A stretch of 64,000 bases of DNA from Erysipelotrichaceae bacterium (GCA_021201315.1 JAJQFG010000013.1:1-64000); one strand, 5' to 3'; positions 9,901-18,547 are shown, numbered from the stretch's first letter. Notes: generated by a model not told the origin, from the letters alone. A program made the numbers and translations.

Positions 9901-11014
9901 TGATGTTCAAAATGATACAGTAAGTGGCACATTGTTTGCAGTGGTTTTGAAGTATAGTGAAGATACTTATGATTCTTCTAAAACTAGTGATGAGTATTGG
10001 TCACCAATATATGGATCTGATGAAGATGGTTATACAGTTGTAGATGCAACTGATACTACTAAATATGATTCATTTATTGATGCTGCAATTGCTACTGCTA
10101 AATTGATGGAATTAAATGGATATAGTGATAGCGTATTTAGTTTAGTTGCTAATGGTTCAATGCAAGTTAACTTAACAGCATTACCTGGTGATATTGAAAC
10201 TTATTATCATATGGCCACTAATAAGAGTGATACGCAATATGCTATAGCGTATTATTGGACTACAGGAACTTTAGATAATGCAACAGCTAGTAATACTTAT
10301 CGTGTGCTGGATGAAGAAAATGCATCATTGAGTTATAATGGTACAAGTATAAATTATGAAGGTTTTTCACGTACTTTTGGTGCTACAATTAATGTACCAA
10401 ACCTTATGAATGCATTGATTGTTCAAAAATTAGATTCAGATGGTACAACTTTGGTTAATGGTGCAACATTTGCTATGTATGAAGTGTCTGAAGTAAGTAA
10501 CGCTATTTATTATGTAGCTAATGATACAAATAAAACACTCATTTATCTTGAAGAAGATGATGATGGTGATAACATAGGCATAGCTTATACAAAAGATGAT
10601 CTAACTACTAAATTAACATATAAAGTTTCGTCGAGTGATGGTGTTATTACTGTCGGTGATTATGATGAAACTAGCAAAACTTTTACAACTACTTTATATA
10701 CAATTAAACCGACAGATTATCAAACAACATCAGAAGCTTCAAATCATACTGAACAAATGGGACAATACGCTGAAGATGGTACAGCTATATTTAAAAATAT
10801 TCTAGAGGGTACATATTATATTAGAGAAGTAAGTGCACCAGATGGATATGATTTAAATACTTCTGAAATAATGGTATTAGTTACAGATGATACGATATAT
10901 GCTAATGCTGGTACAAGAGATGATGGTGTAACTGTTAGTAGATCAGCGGGTTATTTGGTAAGTACATTGGCTCAAATGGCTGTTGAAGGTGATGTTGATA
11001 ATACATTGACCTGA
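6932..11014 (+). CDS. Pilus tip adhesin, N-terminal part (fibro-slime and SpaA domains), ends at an in-frame TGA
   Basis: A secreted surface protein of 1360 residues. The start at 6932 is preferred over TTG at 6917 because GGGAG lies 8 bases upstream. It begins with a basic segment and a hydrophobic stretch ending FGSYVAAV, a signal peptide. Residues about 640-780 form a fibro-slime (PA14-like) domain containing HYFGLTLTTKF, GDDDVWIFIDDVLVADLGG and YHTLKFYYLERG. SpaA/Cna-B-type repeats follow, starting with KVNQYGNPVEGAEFAVYQAK and with E-boxes FILKEISVPEGYRL and YYIREVSAPDGYDL. The protein stops at TGA (11012-11014) with no cell-wall anchor. The same frame continues to 12826, ending in LPKTGG, so this is the first two thirds of a tip adhesin. 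Confidence 0.85.
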   Translation: MSGFRKIVKKAQKTLLKFMTMILTMSMIFNMFGSYVAAVNKDIYGFEYTSSSLEVDYGTSQDDITFPTTITSIIALDTSVSSDDFHHVDAPESDYEIVDYDTYKYDAIYDNTDTYGYRVYGYIDDADNPCWYACNSLGSVYYVIDDLDASWECDDYDEYTSDTYTFKLKYDTNTYSYSGILPSITVTVGENPIATVAEEDEPTTATTTTVDAKIGETVYLPAGSYTVDYSNSTMSNYIDINNIYETVTSIESGNSYYIVNIQNANYTFLTNQTGIDGSTSGLVCVTDTSGSTVTLSDDNNYITDSSGKTYYKANVSTVNEATLWTFIGSNNSYSINDGSLYINFNSRNVNLSDSSANLSVVLVSGTSYYTIGNGDGEYLDRYSTTFAAGWETGSSNVNERWYLFNQAGIEVKIPNTAKATGTMTVTYDDGSTYIINIEETGTVDSVTTSGTVINLFDYWITTQDDDDNHNFTNSRTVDGTTYDEMVSGINANHLLKFAKNRGQYPNWSSSTYYVDANIYSNSKTVVSGIVSDKLSNGYPVLSNNSSIVGSTDYSSESLSYLFNPSVETSGKASYSNVTGLLQIDEKGYYYYDSTQNYAEYNEETNKFILYDDWAVISPSNKNPGQFFPFDSYSDVTKTTNADLTNCGLNHYFGLTLTTKFIQQYGGKTSKADDALDTTFEFSGDDDVWIFIDDVLVADLGGIHDKASVVINFATGDITITGRGSTITDTIKGMFEKANEDTSDFNGNTFADDTYHTLKFYYLERGNSASNLSLKYNLTEIPQTSISKVNQYGNPVEGAEFAVYQAKMTTDSNGDKVYYYKLDDSISSTLFGNTFTNTELLTTLNGENGVYILASALSEQIKDSDAFTIDESSGNIQYTNGGITTTIVSAKYVGETDSNGEMVFRDSDNMLYSINELEKLFGTSFILKEISVPEGYRLVSDDIFLRIVNSKIMVCDNTYSSGVYATTNEVVSATDTLYYLDNGDTKSATYHDVQNDTVSGTLFAVVLKYSEDTYDSSKTSDEYWSPIYGSDEDGYTVVDATDTTKYDSFIDAAIATAKLMELNGYSDSVFSLVANGSMQVNLTALPGDIETYYHMATNKSDTQYAIAYYWTTGTLDNATASNTYRVLDEENASLSYNGTSINYEGFSRTFGATINVPNLMNALIVQKLDSDGTTLVNGATFAMYEVSEVSNAIYYVANDTNKTLIYLEEDDDGDNIGIAYTKDDLTTKLTYKVSSSDGVITVGDYDETSKTFTTTLYTIKPTDYQTTSEASNHTEQMGQYAEDGTAIFKNILEGTYYIREVSAPDGYDLNTSEIMVLVTDDTIYANAGTRDDGVTVSRSAGYLVSTLAQMAVEGDVDNTLT

Positions 11015-11023
11015 ATCTATAGT

Positions 11024-12826
11024 GTGTTAAAAGTTAATACAGATAACATAAATACATTTGAAAATATTGATGGCTATACTGATACATGGAATTATGCAAC
11101 TGATAGTAATGGAAATACTATAGCGTTGAACAGTAGTCAAACAGTAGAAGATATAATTGATGATATATTGCATAATTATTTAGAATATAATGATGATGAT
11201 ACTTTAACAGATGAAAGCCTATTTAATTATATATTAAATTCAGGTAGATCAGGAACGTATACTCATCGATTAGATACGGATGTTGGTTGGTCATATTTGG
11301 AAATATATCAAGATTCTAACTATTATAATAATTTAAAAGATAAAGGTAATTATAATTATACAGACTTAGAAGGTGCAACTATTACGAGTCTTTTCTCAAG
11401 ATCTGTATATATTCAAGTGCAGGATGATGCCGAAACAATAGATACTATATTCACTAAAATAGATGGTGATACTGTAACCAATAATGATCCTGATACAGCT
11501 GATATTTTATCAAATGTAAAGTTTAATATATATTCAGCTTCTGGTGTGACTACTGATAATGGCACAGTTACTTCAGCAATTAAAGGAGACGCACTTACAG
11601 TTACGACGCCATATTATGAAGCAGCTTATTATTTAGTAAAAAACAGTATTGTCATTGATTGGAAAAATGAATTTTCATCAAGTCAATATATTGAAGTGAA
11701 TAGTAAATATTATATATCTGCCTCAGGTCTTTCAACAAAACTTAATGAGGGAATAGAGTTCACAGTTGATAATTCTGGTGATGTTTATTATAACGGAACT
11801 GTAATCACTAATATTCTTGAAAATAGTTCGATATATTATGAAATTGATAATTCTGTAATGGATGTTGCTACTAAATTTTCTATTAATCAATACTTTACTA
11901 GTAATAGTAAATATTATGTCTTAGCGGAAGCTCTATTATCAAATACTGATATAACGATAGATGCTATTGGAAATGTAGAATATAGCAATACAATAATTTT
12001 AACGGCTTTAACTAGTGGAACAACATATACTGTTCAATTAGTTAGTAGTGATTCAAGTGGTATTGTTTATCTTGATAATCTTGAATATGGTAAAACATAT
12101 TGGGTTGAAGAAATAACCACAATAGATGGTTATGATATTTCAACATGGTATTGGTTAGTAACAATAGCAACGGATGGTACTGTTACTTATACAACGAAAA
12201 TAGTTAATACGGAAGATACAAGAGATACTTTATTAACCTATACGGATTCTGAAAATAAAGTTACTTACTATTGGCCTAATTATAAAAAAATAAGTATTTC
12301 ATTTATTAAAATTGATGGCTATAGTGTTGAAACTGATAGTAGTAAATATGTTACTAAATATAATAGTTTAGAAAATGTAATTTTTAATATATTTACAGCA
12401 ACCTATGATGGAGATAATTATGTCAAAGGAACTCAACTAACAAATGCTGATAATACAGTTTATCAAGTAAAGAGTGATTCAGAAGGTAAAGTTACTTTCG
12501 AAAACCTTGAAATAAATACAACTTATTGGATAGAGGAAGTGTCGTCGGTTGATGGATATGAGAAGGCGACATGGCATTGGATAGTTGTGGTTGATTCAAA
12601 TGGAGATGCATCATTTACGAGTATAAGTGATACATCTAATGGAGTAACCAAACTTACAGATAGTAATGGTACGAACTATTGGCCAAACTATACAGTTTAT
12701 ACTTTACCTAAGACTGGTGGTATAGGTATATATTGGTTTGTGATGATAGGAGTATTAATGATGTTATCATCTTCAATGATATGGTTATATAGATATCGTT
12801 ATAGAAGAAAGGATATCAAAATATAA
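11024..12826 (+). CDS. Pilus tip adhesin, C-terminal part with LPKTG anchor (split by in-frame TGA)
   Basis: This 600-codon frame is in phase with the preceding gene and is separated from it only by TGA plus three codons. It has no ribosome binding site and no signal peptide, so on its own it is unlikely to be made or exported. It contains two SpaA-type repeats (FTKIDGDTVTNNDPDTADIL..., SFIKIDGYSVETDSSKYV...) with E-box-like YWVEEITTIDGYDI and YWIEEVSSVDGYEK. It ends in a sortase signal, LPKTGG, a hydrophobic segment and RYRYRRKDIKI. Joined to the upstream part it would give a protein of about 1964 residues. It is either a nonsense-inactivated gene, a sequencing error or a readthrough product. 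Confidence 0.75.
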   Translation: MLKVNTDNINTFENIDGYTDTWNYATDSNGNTIALNSSQTVEDIIDDILHNYLEYNDDDTLTDESLFNYILNSGRSGTYTHRLDTDVGWSYLEIYQDSNYYNNLKDKGNYNYTDLEGATITSLFSRSVYIQVQDDAETIDTIFTKIDGDTVTNNDPDTADILSNVKFNIYSASGVTTDNGTVTSAIKGDALTVTTPYYEAAYYLVKNSIVIDWKNEFSSSQYIEVNSKYYISASGLSTKLNEGIEFTVDNSGDVYYNGTVITNILENSSIYYEIDNSVMDVATKFSINQYFTSNSKYYVLAEALLSNTDITIDAIGNVEYSNTIILTALTSGTTYTVQLVSSDSSGIVYLDNLEYGKTYWVEEITTIDGYDISTWYWLVTIATDGTVTYTTKIVNTEDTRDTLLTYTDSENKVTYYWPNYKKISISFIKIDGYSVETDSSKYVTKYNSLENVIFNIFTATYDGDNYVKGTQLTNADNTVYQVKSDSEGKVTFENLEINTTYWIEEVSSVDGYEKATWHWIVVVDSNGDASFTSISDTSNGVTKLTDSNGTNYWPNYTVYTLPKTGGIGIYWFVMIGVLMMLSSSMIWLYRYRYRRKDIKI

Positions 12827-12879
12827 AGATAACTTAATTTGATATAAATGATAAAAGTTTAAAATGGAGGGAAATTAAA

Positions 12880-14682
12880 ATGAAACTTTTGAAAAAATTT
12901 ATGAGTTTATTGTTTGTAATAGCATTAGCATTCTCTATGTTAACAAATGTAACTGTTGCAAATGCTGAAACTGGATCTTCAACAGCAACTATTACAGTCA
13001 ATGGTATTGTCCAAGATGGAAGTGGCGATGTTATTGTTACTGCTTATCAGATTATCGAATTGGATTCATCAACATCAACTGGTTATAAATATGTAAGTTG
13101 GTTACAAAATGCAATTGATGCTGGTGAAATATCAATTGGTAAAATTGAAAGCCCTACTAAGGACGAATTGACAAAAATAATTACATATATAAAAAATAAT
13201 AAGGATGATACATCAAAAGGTATTAGTGGGATTGATCTAAAAAAAGATAGTGTTGATGAATCTAAATATACTTATACTTTTGATGGTAGCAATGCACCTG
13301 AGAATGTAGGTATGTATGTTATAGTAGTTACTAATACATCAACTGATTATACATCTATGGCTGCAAGTATTGGTGTAACAAAAGAAACAGATGGTTCATT
13401 GACTTATGATTTAACAAATGCCACAATTGATGTTACACAAAAATCTTCTAATATAACTATCGATAAGACAACTACTGATGCCGATAGAGATTTAGCAATT
13501 GGTGATACAGTTGATTTTACAATTACTACAGAAATTCCATCATATACAAATACTGATCAAACATTTGTTAATTCTATTGTTTATACTATAACTGATACGC
13601 TTTCTGAAGGTTTGGATTTAGATACTTCTAGTATAGTAATAAAAATTGGTGATGTTGATACACCAGATTTGCAAATAGACAATTCATCAACAGGTACATA
13701 TGCTTATAATACCATTGTTGATACAACAAATGCTGCACTAGCGACTTTTAAAGTTGATTTATCATCAATTGCTAAAACAATTACAACAGGTACTCCAGAT
13801 AAATATACATATGCTGGTAAAACTGTAACAATTACTTATTCTGCAACACTTAATTCTAATGCTGAAACAGGTTTTGATCCTAATACAAATAAGGCAACAG
13901 TCACATATACTAACACATTAGGAGAAGAAAAAACATATAGCGATACTACATATCATTATACTTTTGAAATCGATGGATATATTTGGAGTGATAAAAATGG
14001 TTCCGAAATTGAAAAAGTAGGTAAGGAAGGTACTAATGGTACTACTACAGCATTAGAAGGTGCTGAATTTAAGTTGTATTCTGATGAGGATTGTACACAA
14101 TCAGTTAATTTTTATACTTGTAAAGTTCTTGATACTACTAGTTTTGATTCATCAACAAGTATGAAAGGCTATTATTTAAAAGAAAATGGTGCTTATATAA
14201 AAATAACTGATGAGGCAACAACATTTGACTCTTCTAAGACATATTATACGTTAGAAAGTTGTTCTTCAACAGTATCAACTAGTGCTGGTATGATTCATAT
14301 TGCTGGTCTTGATGTGGGAACTTATTATTTACAAGAGAGTACAGCTCCTGAAGGCTATACATTAAATAGTACTCCTGTTAAAATTGTCATTTCAGCTAAA
14401 TATAGTGATACAACAGGTAGATTAGAGTCATATACAATAAGTATAGGAGATAGTGAAGCAACAAAATATACTGCTACATATACTGCTGATGATTCTGGTA
14501 CTATTACTGATGTATCAAAGAGTACAACTGCTACATATTTTTTCCAAAATACTACAGTTGCTTCATTACCATCAACAGGTGGTATAGGTACTATGGTGTT
14601 TACAGTTGTTGGTTGTGGTTTGATGATTGCTGCAGCTGCTGCTTTCTTAGTAAGTCGTAGAAGAAGAGAAGAAAAAGAATAG
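12880..14682 (+). CDS. Major pilin (isopeptide-forming, LPXTG)
   Basis: A sortase-polymerised pilus backbone subunit of 600 residues, SpaH/EbpB type by layout. The signal peptide ends at about residue 30 (TVANAETG). A D1-like segment near residues 55-100 (YKYVSWLQNAIDAGEISIG) is followed by Ig-like domains. A Cna-B domain with the E-box TYYLQESTAPEGYTL lies at about residue 485. The C terminus is ASLPSTGGIG, a hydrophobic helix and RRRREEKE, the sorting signal for the class C sortases encoded next. A GGAGGGA site precedes the ATG. A perfect hairpin between this gene and the sortases could make the pilin more abundant than the enzymes. Confidence 0.9.
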   Translation: MKLLKKFMSLLFVIALAFSMLTNVTVANAETGSSTATITVNGIVQDGSGDVIVTAYQIIELDSSTSTGYKYVSWLQNAIDAGEISIGKIESPTKDELTKIITYIKNNKDDTSKGISGIDLKKDSVDESKYTYTFDGSNAPENVGMYVIVVTNTSTDYTSMAASIGVTKETDGSLTYDLTNATIDVTQKSSNITIDKTTTDADRDLAIGDTVDFTITTEIPSYTNTDQTFVNSIVYTITDTLSEGLDLDTSSIVIKIGDVDTPDLQIDNSSTGTYAYNTIVDTTNAALATFKVDLSSIAKTITTGTPDKYTYAGKTVTITYSATLNSNAETGFDPNTNKATVTYTNTLGEEKTYSDTTYHYTFEIDGYIWSDKNGSEIEKVGKEGTNGTTTALEGAEFKLYSDEDCTQSVNFYTCKVLDTTSFDSSTSMKGYYLKENGAYIKITDEATTFDSSKTYYTLESCSSTVSTSAGMIHIAGLDVGTYYLQESTAPEGYTLNSTPVKIVISAKYSDTTGRLESYTISIGDSEATKYTATYTADDSGTITDVSKSTTATYFFQNTTVASLPSTGGIGTMVFTVVGCGLMIAAAAAFLVSRRRREEKE

Positions 14683-14690
14683 AAGTGGAT

Positions 14691-14714
14691 ATAAGGGCGA
14701 AGGCTCGCCCTTAT
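14691..14714 (+). other. Intercistronic hairpin between pilin and sortase genes
   Basis: ATAAGGGCGA and TCGCCCTTAT form a 10-bp perfect stem with an AGGC loop. No T-run follows directly, so it is more likely a stability or processing element, or a partial attenuator, than a full terminator. Placement after the abundant pilin and before the sortases fits differential expression. Confidence 0.7.
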
Positions 14715-14733
14715 ATTAATATATTTGGAGTGT

Positions 14734-15642
14734 ATGATATTGAATGAGAAATTGAAGGATAAATTGATTAACTTTGCTTTGATATTGGTGTTTGTGGGAG
14801 GACTATGTGTGTTGTTGTATCCTGCATTTGCGGATGCTTGGAATACCCATCGCCAACAATTGCTAATATCTGATTATACATCTGAAATAAGTGATATGGA
14901 GGATAGTGGCGAAGTTGAGTATGAAGAGGAATTAGAGAGAGCTTATGCTTATAATGAGGCCTTGTTACCAATGGTGTTACCTGATTCATTTGCGATTGCT
15001 GATAATAGTAATCCTGATGAAGAGTATATGTCATGTTTGAATCTAACAGGTGATGGGGTTATGGGTTATATTTCTATTCCTAAGATTGATCAGGAGATTC
15101 CTATTTGTCATACGACTGAGGAAGATGTTTTACAGCATTATTGTGGCCATTTGGAGGGTAGTTCTTTGCCTGTTGGAGGTGAGAGTACCCATGCGGTTTT
15201 AGCTGCTCATAGAGGGCTTCCGAGTGCAAAATTGTTTACGGATTTAGATTTACTGGAGATAGGTGATCATTTCTATATTTATATATTGGATGAAATATTA
15301 GCGTATGAGGTTGATCAAATATTGGTCGTAGAACCAGATGAAACGGATAGTTTGGCAGTTAAAGAAGGCGAAGATTTAGTAACACTGCTTACTTGTACAC
15401 CTTATGGGGTAAATACGCAGAGATTGTTAGTAAGAGGTCATAGAGTGGCTTATGATGCTGATGTGTTAGAAGAAGAGAGTGATAATAGTAATAGTAGTAT
15501 TTTTACGAATTATGTTTTTTGGATTGTTTTGGGATTGGCTGTTACTGTTATTGTAATTGGTTTTATATATTATTATTATAAGAAGTATAATCGTTTACCA
15601 GGTGTTGATTTGATAAAGAGAATTAAAGAGAAGGGGACTTAA
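14734..15642 (+). CDS. Class C (pilus-polymerising) sortase 1
   Basis: A membrane-bound cysteine transpeptidase of about 302 residues that joins pilin subunits. An N-terminal membrane helix (FALILVFVGGLCVLLYPAFA) is followed by the coiled region seen in pilus sortases. The catalytic His is in AVLAAHRGLPSAKLFTDL, and the Cys and Arg are in LVTLLTCTPYGVNTQRLLVRGHRV, the class C hallmark. A second C-terminal membrane helix (YVFWIVLGLAVTVIVIGFIY) and basic tail are typical. GGAG at 14727-14730 is only 3 bases from ATG 14734, so TTG 14740 could be the real start. The next sortase begins 1 base after the stop. Confidence 0.9.
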   Translation: MILNEKLKDKLINFALILVFVGGLCVLLYPAFADAWNTHRQQLLISDYTSEISDMEDSGEVEYEEELERAYAYNEALLPMVLPDSFAIADNSNPDEEYMSCLNLTGDGVMGYISIPKIDQEIPICHTTEEDVLQHYCGHLEGSSLPVGGESTHAVLAAHRGLPSAKLFTDLDLLEIGDHFYIYILDEILAYEVDQILVVEPDETDSLAVKEGEDLVTLLTCTPYGVNTQRLLVRGHRVAYDADVLEEESDNSNSSIFTNYVFWIVLGLAVTVIVIGFIYYYYKKYNRLPGVDLIKRIKEKGT

Positions 15643-15643
15643 T

Positions 15644-16483
15644 ATGAAACAAAAGTATGCGAATATTTTGTTTGGGTTATTGTTTCTTATTGGGTTTGGT
15701 ATTCTTGTTTATCCAACGGTTGCTGATCAATGGAATACTTATCGTCAGAGTTTATTGATTTCATCTTATGAGTCTATTGTATCTGAAGCTAATGATGATA
15801 CATTAGAGAAAGCATGGAATGAAGCTTATGATTATAATGAAGCTATGGGTAGTTCTAATGTTTATAATGATGCTTTTGATGATGAAGAAGATTTAGAAGA
15901 TTCTACTTATTGGCATGTGCTTAATTTGAATAATGATGGGGTTATGGGTTATATTACGATACCTAAGATTGATATTGAGATACCTATTTATCATGGAACT
16001 TCATCAGAGGTATTAGAGAATGGTGCAGGTCATTTGAGTGGTTCACAGTTACCTATTGGTGGTAGTGGTAATCATAGTGTGATTGCTGCGCACCGTGGTT
16101 TACCTACATCTAAGTTGTTTACGGATTTGGATGAATTGGAGATAGGTGATGTGTTTTATTTAACGATATTGAATGAAACTTTAGCGTATGAGGTTGATCA
16201 GATATTGACGTTTGATAAGGATGATAGTGAGGGTATTAGCGAAGCTTTATCAAGTGTTGAGGGTGAAGATTATGTGACATTGTTTACTTGTACACCTTAT
16301 GGTGTGAATACCCATAGATTATTAGTAAGAGGTAGTAGAGTAGACTATGTTGAAGAAGATATTAAAGAAAATACTGTTGTAGATAGTATTAAGAAATATT
16401 ATATGTTTTATTTGATTATTGGATTGGTTGTAACGTTTGTTGTGATTATGATTATCAGACGGAAGATTAGAAGGGGTGAGTGA
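15644..16483 (+). CDS. Class C sortase 2
   Basis: A second pilus-type sortase of 279 residues, clearly paralogous to the one just upstream. Both share WNTYRQ/WNTHRQ, the motif DGVMGYI..PKI, AAHRGLPTSKLFTDL with the catalytic His, and TLFTCTPYGVNTHRLLVRGSRV with the catalytic Cys and Arg. Membrane helices are at residues about 5-25 and 250-272. Two class C sortases in one operon often divide the work between backbone polymerisation and addition of minor pilins; which does which cannot be told here. It overlaps the next gene region at its stop, which suggests coupled translation. Confidence 0.9.
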   Translation: MKQKYANILFGLLFLIGFGILVYPTVADQWNTYRQSLLISSYESIVSEANDDTLEKAWNEAYDYNEAMGSSNVYNDAFDDEEDLEDSTYWHVLNLNNDGVMGYITIPKIDIEIPIYHGTSSEVLENGAGHLSGSQLPIGGSGNHSVIAAHRGLPTSKLFTDLDELEIGDVFYLTILNETLAYEVDQILTFDKDDSEGISEALSSVEGEDYVTLFTCTPYGVNTHRLLVRGSRVDYVEEDIKENTVVDSIKKYYMFYLIIGLVVTFVVIMIIRRKIRRGE

Positions 16484-16485
16484 TT

Positions 16486-17157
16486 GTGAAGAAGATTTGG
16501 ATGTTTTTGAGTGCATTGCTGTTGTTGTGTTTTATTACGATACCAGTATGTGCTATAAATTTAGATGAAACTGGTTCTATTACAATCAATTTGGTTGATA
16601 GTGATGGAAGTAGTGTTAATGATGGCACATTTACGCTTTATCAAATTGCAACTACTGATGGTAGTAGTTATACTTATACATCTTCTATGGATAATTGTGA
16701 TGTTGTATTAGATATTGATGATAGTTCTTTAGCAGAAACTTTATCTTCATATATTGATGAAAATCATATTAGTGGTAATAGTCAAGCTATTAATAATGGA
16801 AAATTATATTATAGTGATTTAAATGTTGGTTTATATTTAATTAAACAAACCACTAGTAGTGAAAACTATTATGATATATCTCCGATTGTGATTAGTGTAC
16901 CATTAGAAGTTGATGGTGAATACATCTATCATGTTGATGCCTCTCCTAAAGTCGAAGCAGTCACTACAACAACCACTACAACTCCAACTACACCAACTAC
17001 TCCAACTACACCTTCAATTCCAACCATTACACCTAGTGGTAATAGACTACCACAAACAGGGATGCTGTTGGCACCTATAGCTTTAATGGCTATAGGAGGT
17101 ATTATTATCTTTGCGATTGGATGGAAATTGAGTTATGGTCAAAAAAAGTCAATCTAA
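16486..17157 (+). CDS. Minor pilin with LPQTG anchor
   Basis: A secreted surface protein of 223 residues. GTG at 16486 is preferred to GTG 16480 because GGGG at 16473-16476 is better spaced for it. The signal peptide runs to about CAINLDETGS. One pilin-like domain (ITINLVDSDGSSVNDGTFTLY, KLYYSDLNVGLYLIKQT) is followed by a Thr/Pro stalk (TTTTTTPTTPTTPTTPSIPT) that would span the wall. The C terminus is NRLPQTGMLL with a hydrophobic helix and KKSI. The size and the Pro-rich stalk fit a base or anchor pilin. The next sortase overlaps its last 23 bases. Confidence 0.85.
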   Translation: MKKIWMFLSALLLLCFITIPVCAINLDETGSITINLVDSDGSSVNDGTFTLYQIATTDGSSYTYTSSMDNCDVVLDIDDSSLAETLSSYIDENHISGNSQAINNGKLYYSDLNVGLYLIKQTTSSENYYDISPIVISVPLEVDGEYIYHVDASPKVEAVTTTTTTTPTTPTTPTTPSIPTITPSGNRLPQTGMLLAPIALMAIGGIIIFAIGWKLSYGQKKSI

Positions 17158-17704
17158 AATAGGCTTAGCTTTGATGATGATAGGAACATTGCTAGTATGC
17201 ATTGCATTGTTCCTATTTCTATATAATCTTTATATCGGATACCAAGCAGATAAAACGATTGATCATGTTTTAGATAATATAGAAAATATAGAAGTTGATA
17301 ATGATGATGACTTTCCTATTGTAGAGATAGATGGTTATGAATATATTGGTTATTTAAGTGTACCTTCCATTGATTTAACTTTACCAGTTATGGTGGAATA
17401 TAGTGATGAAGGATTAAATATTGCACCAGGAATATATAGTGGTAGTATTTTAGAGGATAATTGTGTTATTGCAGGTCATAATTATAGCAGGCATTTTAGT
17501 CAACTAAAGTATTTGGATGAAGGTACTGAAATCATATTTACATCGTTTAGTGATATAAGTTATCACTATGAAATAGCTTATACAGAAGTACTACAACCGA
17601 GTCAAATTGAAGAAATGTGTGAAGGTGATTGGGATTTGACTTTGTTTACTTGTACAACAGGTGGTAGTAGTCGTTATACTATAAGATGTGATAGAACATC
17701 TTAA
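17135..17704 (+). CDS. Sortase (class not assigned), last gene of the pilus operon
   Basis: A single-pass membrane transpeptidase of 189 residues. An N-terminal helix (IGLALMMIGTLLVCIALFLF) is followed by the sortase barrel: YIGYLSVPSIDLTLPVM, NCVIAGHNYSRHFSQLKYL with the catalytic His, LTLFTCTTGGSSRYTIRCDR with Cys and Arg. It lacks the C-terminal membrane helix and the CTPYGVNT motif of the two class C sortases. It may therefore attach the finished pilus to peptidoglycan rather than polymerise it (inference). The start overlaps the minor pilin gene, so it belongs to the same transcript. Confidence 0.85.
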   Translation: MVKKSQSKIGLALMMIGTLLVCIALFLFLYNLYIGYQADKTIDHVLDNIENIEVDNDDDFPIVEIDGYEYIGYLSVPSIDLTLPVMVEYSDEGLNIAPGIYSGSILEDNCVIAGHNYSRHFSQLKYLDEGTEIIFTSFSDISYHYEIAYTEVLQPSQIEEMCEGDWDLTLFTCTTGGSSRYTIRCDRTS

Positions 17705-17714
17705 TTTCATATTT

Positions 17715-17763
17715 AAAAAAACTTCCTTTTCTTGTATAATGGTGCAAGGGAGGAAGTTTTTTT
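17715..17763 (+). terminator. Terminator of the pilus operon with a promoter -10 inside its loop
   Basis: AAAAAAACTTCCT (17715-17727) pairs perfectly over 13 bp with AGGAAGTTTTTTT (17751-17763), giving a terminator for upstream transcripts. The 23-base loop contains TATAAT (17735-17740), and the right arm contains the GGGAGG Shine-Dalgarno of the next gene. A transcript starting from that -10 would begin after the left arm and could not form the stem. Confidence 0.65.
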
Positions 17764-17764
17764 A

Positions 17765-18547
17765 ATGAAACCAATGTTGTGTTTTGATGTTGATGGAACG
17801 TTACGTGATAATGTCAATCATATCGTTAGACCATTAACTTTAAAAGCTTTACAACAATTAAAAGAAAATGGTTACCATGTCATTATATCTTCTGGAAGAG
17901 GCATAGATTCTTTAAAAGGAACTGGTTTGATGGAACTATTTCCTTGGGATGGTTATGTATTGAATAATGGTCAAGTCATATTAGATGAACATGGTGATAT
18001 TATTTTTAGTGGTCATATGAAAGATGAAGCTGTTAGAGAAGTTATAAGAGTGGCTAATGAACTTAATCTAGCTACTGTTTTAAAAGCTAAAAAGAGAGTG
18101 ATTACTAAAGAACCAGATGAATATGTATTAGAATCACAAAGGTTTTTCAATAATGTGATTCCTGAAGTAGGAGAATATACTGGACAAGATGTTGATGCTA
18201 TGATTGTATATGGTCCTAAAGGTTATGATTATGCTCCATTTCTACATATTGATGGTATCAATGTTTTACCAGGAGAATCAACCTATGCTGATATTACGAT
18301 ACAAGGTTTATCTAAAGCTACTGGTATTCATGTTTTAATGGATAAGTATGGAGATAAAGAATACTGGGCTTTTGGTGACTCTATGAATGATTATGAAATG
18401 TTTAAACATGCTGATTTTTCAATCGCAATGGGTCAAGGTAATGCTAAATTAAAAGCCATTGCATCTTATGTTACTGATCCAATTGATGAAGATGGCTTAT
18501 ATAATGCATGTATTCATTTAGAAATGATAGGAGGAAACAATGAATAA
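17765..18547 (+). CDS. Cof-type HAD-superfamily phosphatase
   Basis: A soluble phosphatase of 260 residues, probably acting on sugar phosphates or other small phosphorylated metabolites. The four HAD motifs are visible: CFDVDGTLRD (nucleophile Asp, about residue 7), VIISSGRG (motif II), a Lys in the SKATGI segment (motif III) and AFGDSMNDYEMF (motif IV). The cap domain lies between motifs II and III. The start at 17765 follows AAGGGAGG by 10 bases. The next small gene overlaps its stop by 8 bases. The substrate cannot be told from sequence. Confidence 0.9.
   Translation: MKPMLCFDVDGTLRDNVNHIVRPLTLKALQQLKENGYHVIISSGRGIDSLKGTGLMELFPWDGYVLNNGQVILDEHGDIIFSGHMKDEAVREVIRVANELNLATVLKAKKRVITKEPDEYVLESQRFFNNVIPEVGEYTGQDVDAMIVYGPKGYDYAPFLHIDGINVLPGESTYADITIQGLSKATGIHVLMDKYGDKEYWAFGDSMNDYEMFKHADFSIAMGQGNAKLKAIASYVTDPIDEDGLYNACIHLEMIGGNNE

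Noticed and set aside
11012-11014. TGA as tryptophan or selenocysteine
   Set aside because: TGA ends several normal genes in the window, and no SECIS-like stem directly after it was seen; a mutation or error is simpler.
16968-17037. Short ACN/CCN tandem repeat as a phase-variable tract
   Set aside because: It encodes the Thr/Pro stalk of the minor pilin in whole codons with imperfect units, so slippage would not change the frame in a regular way.
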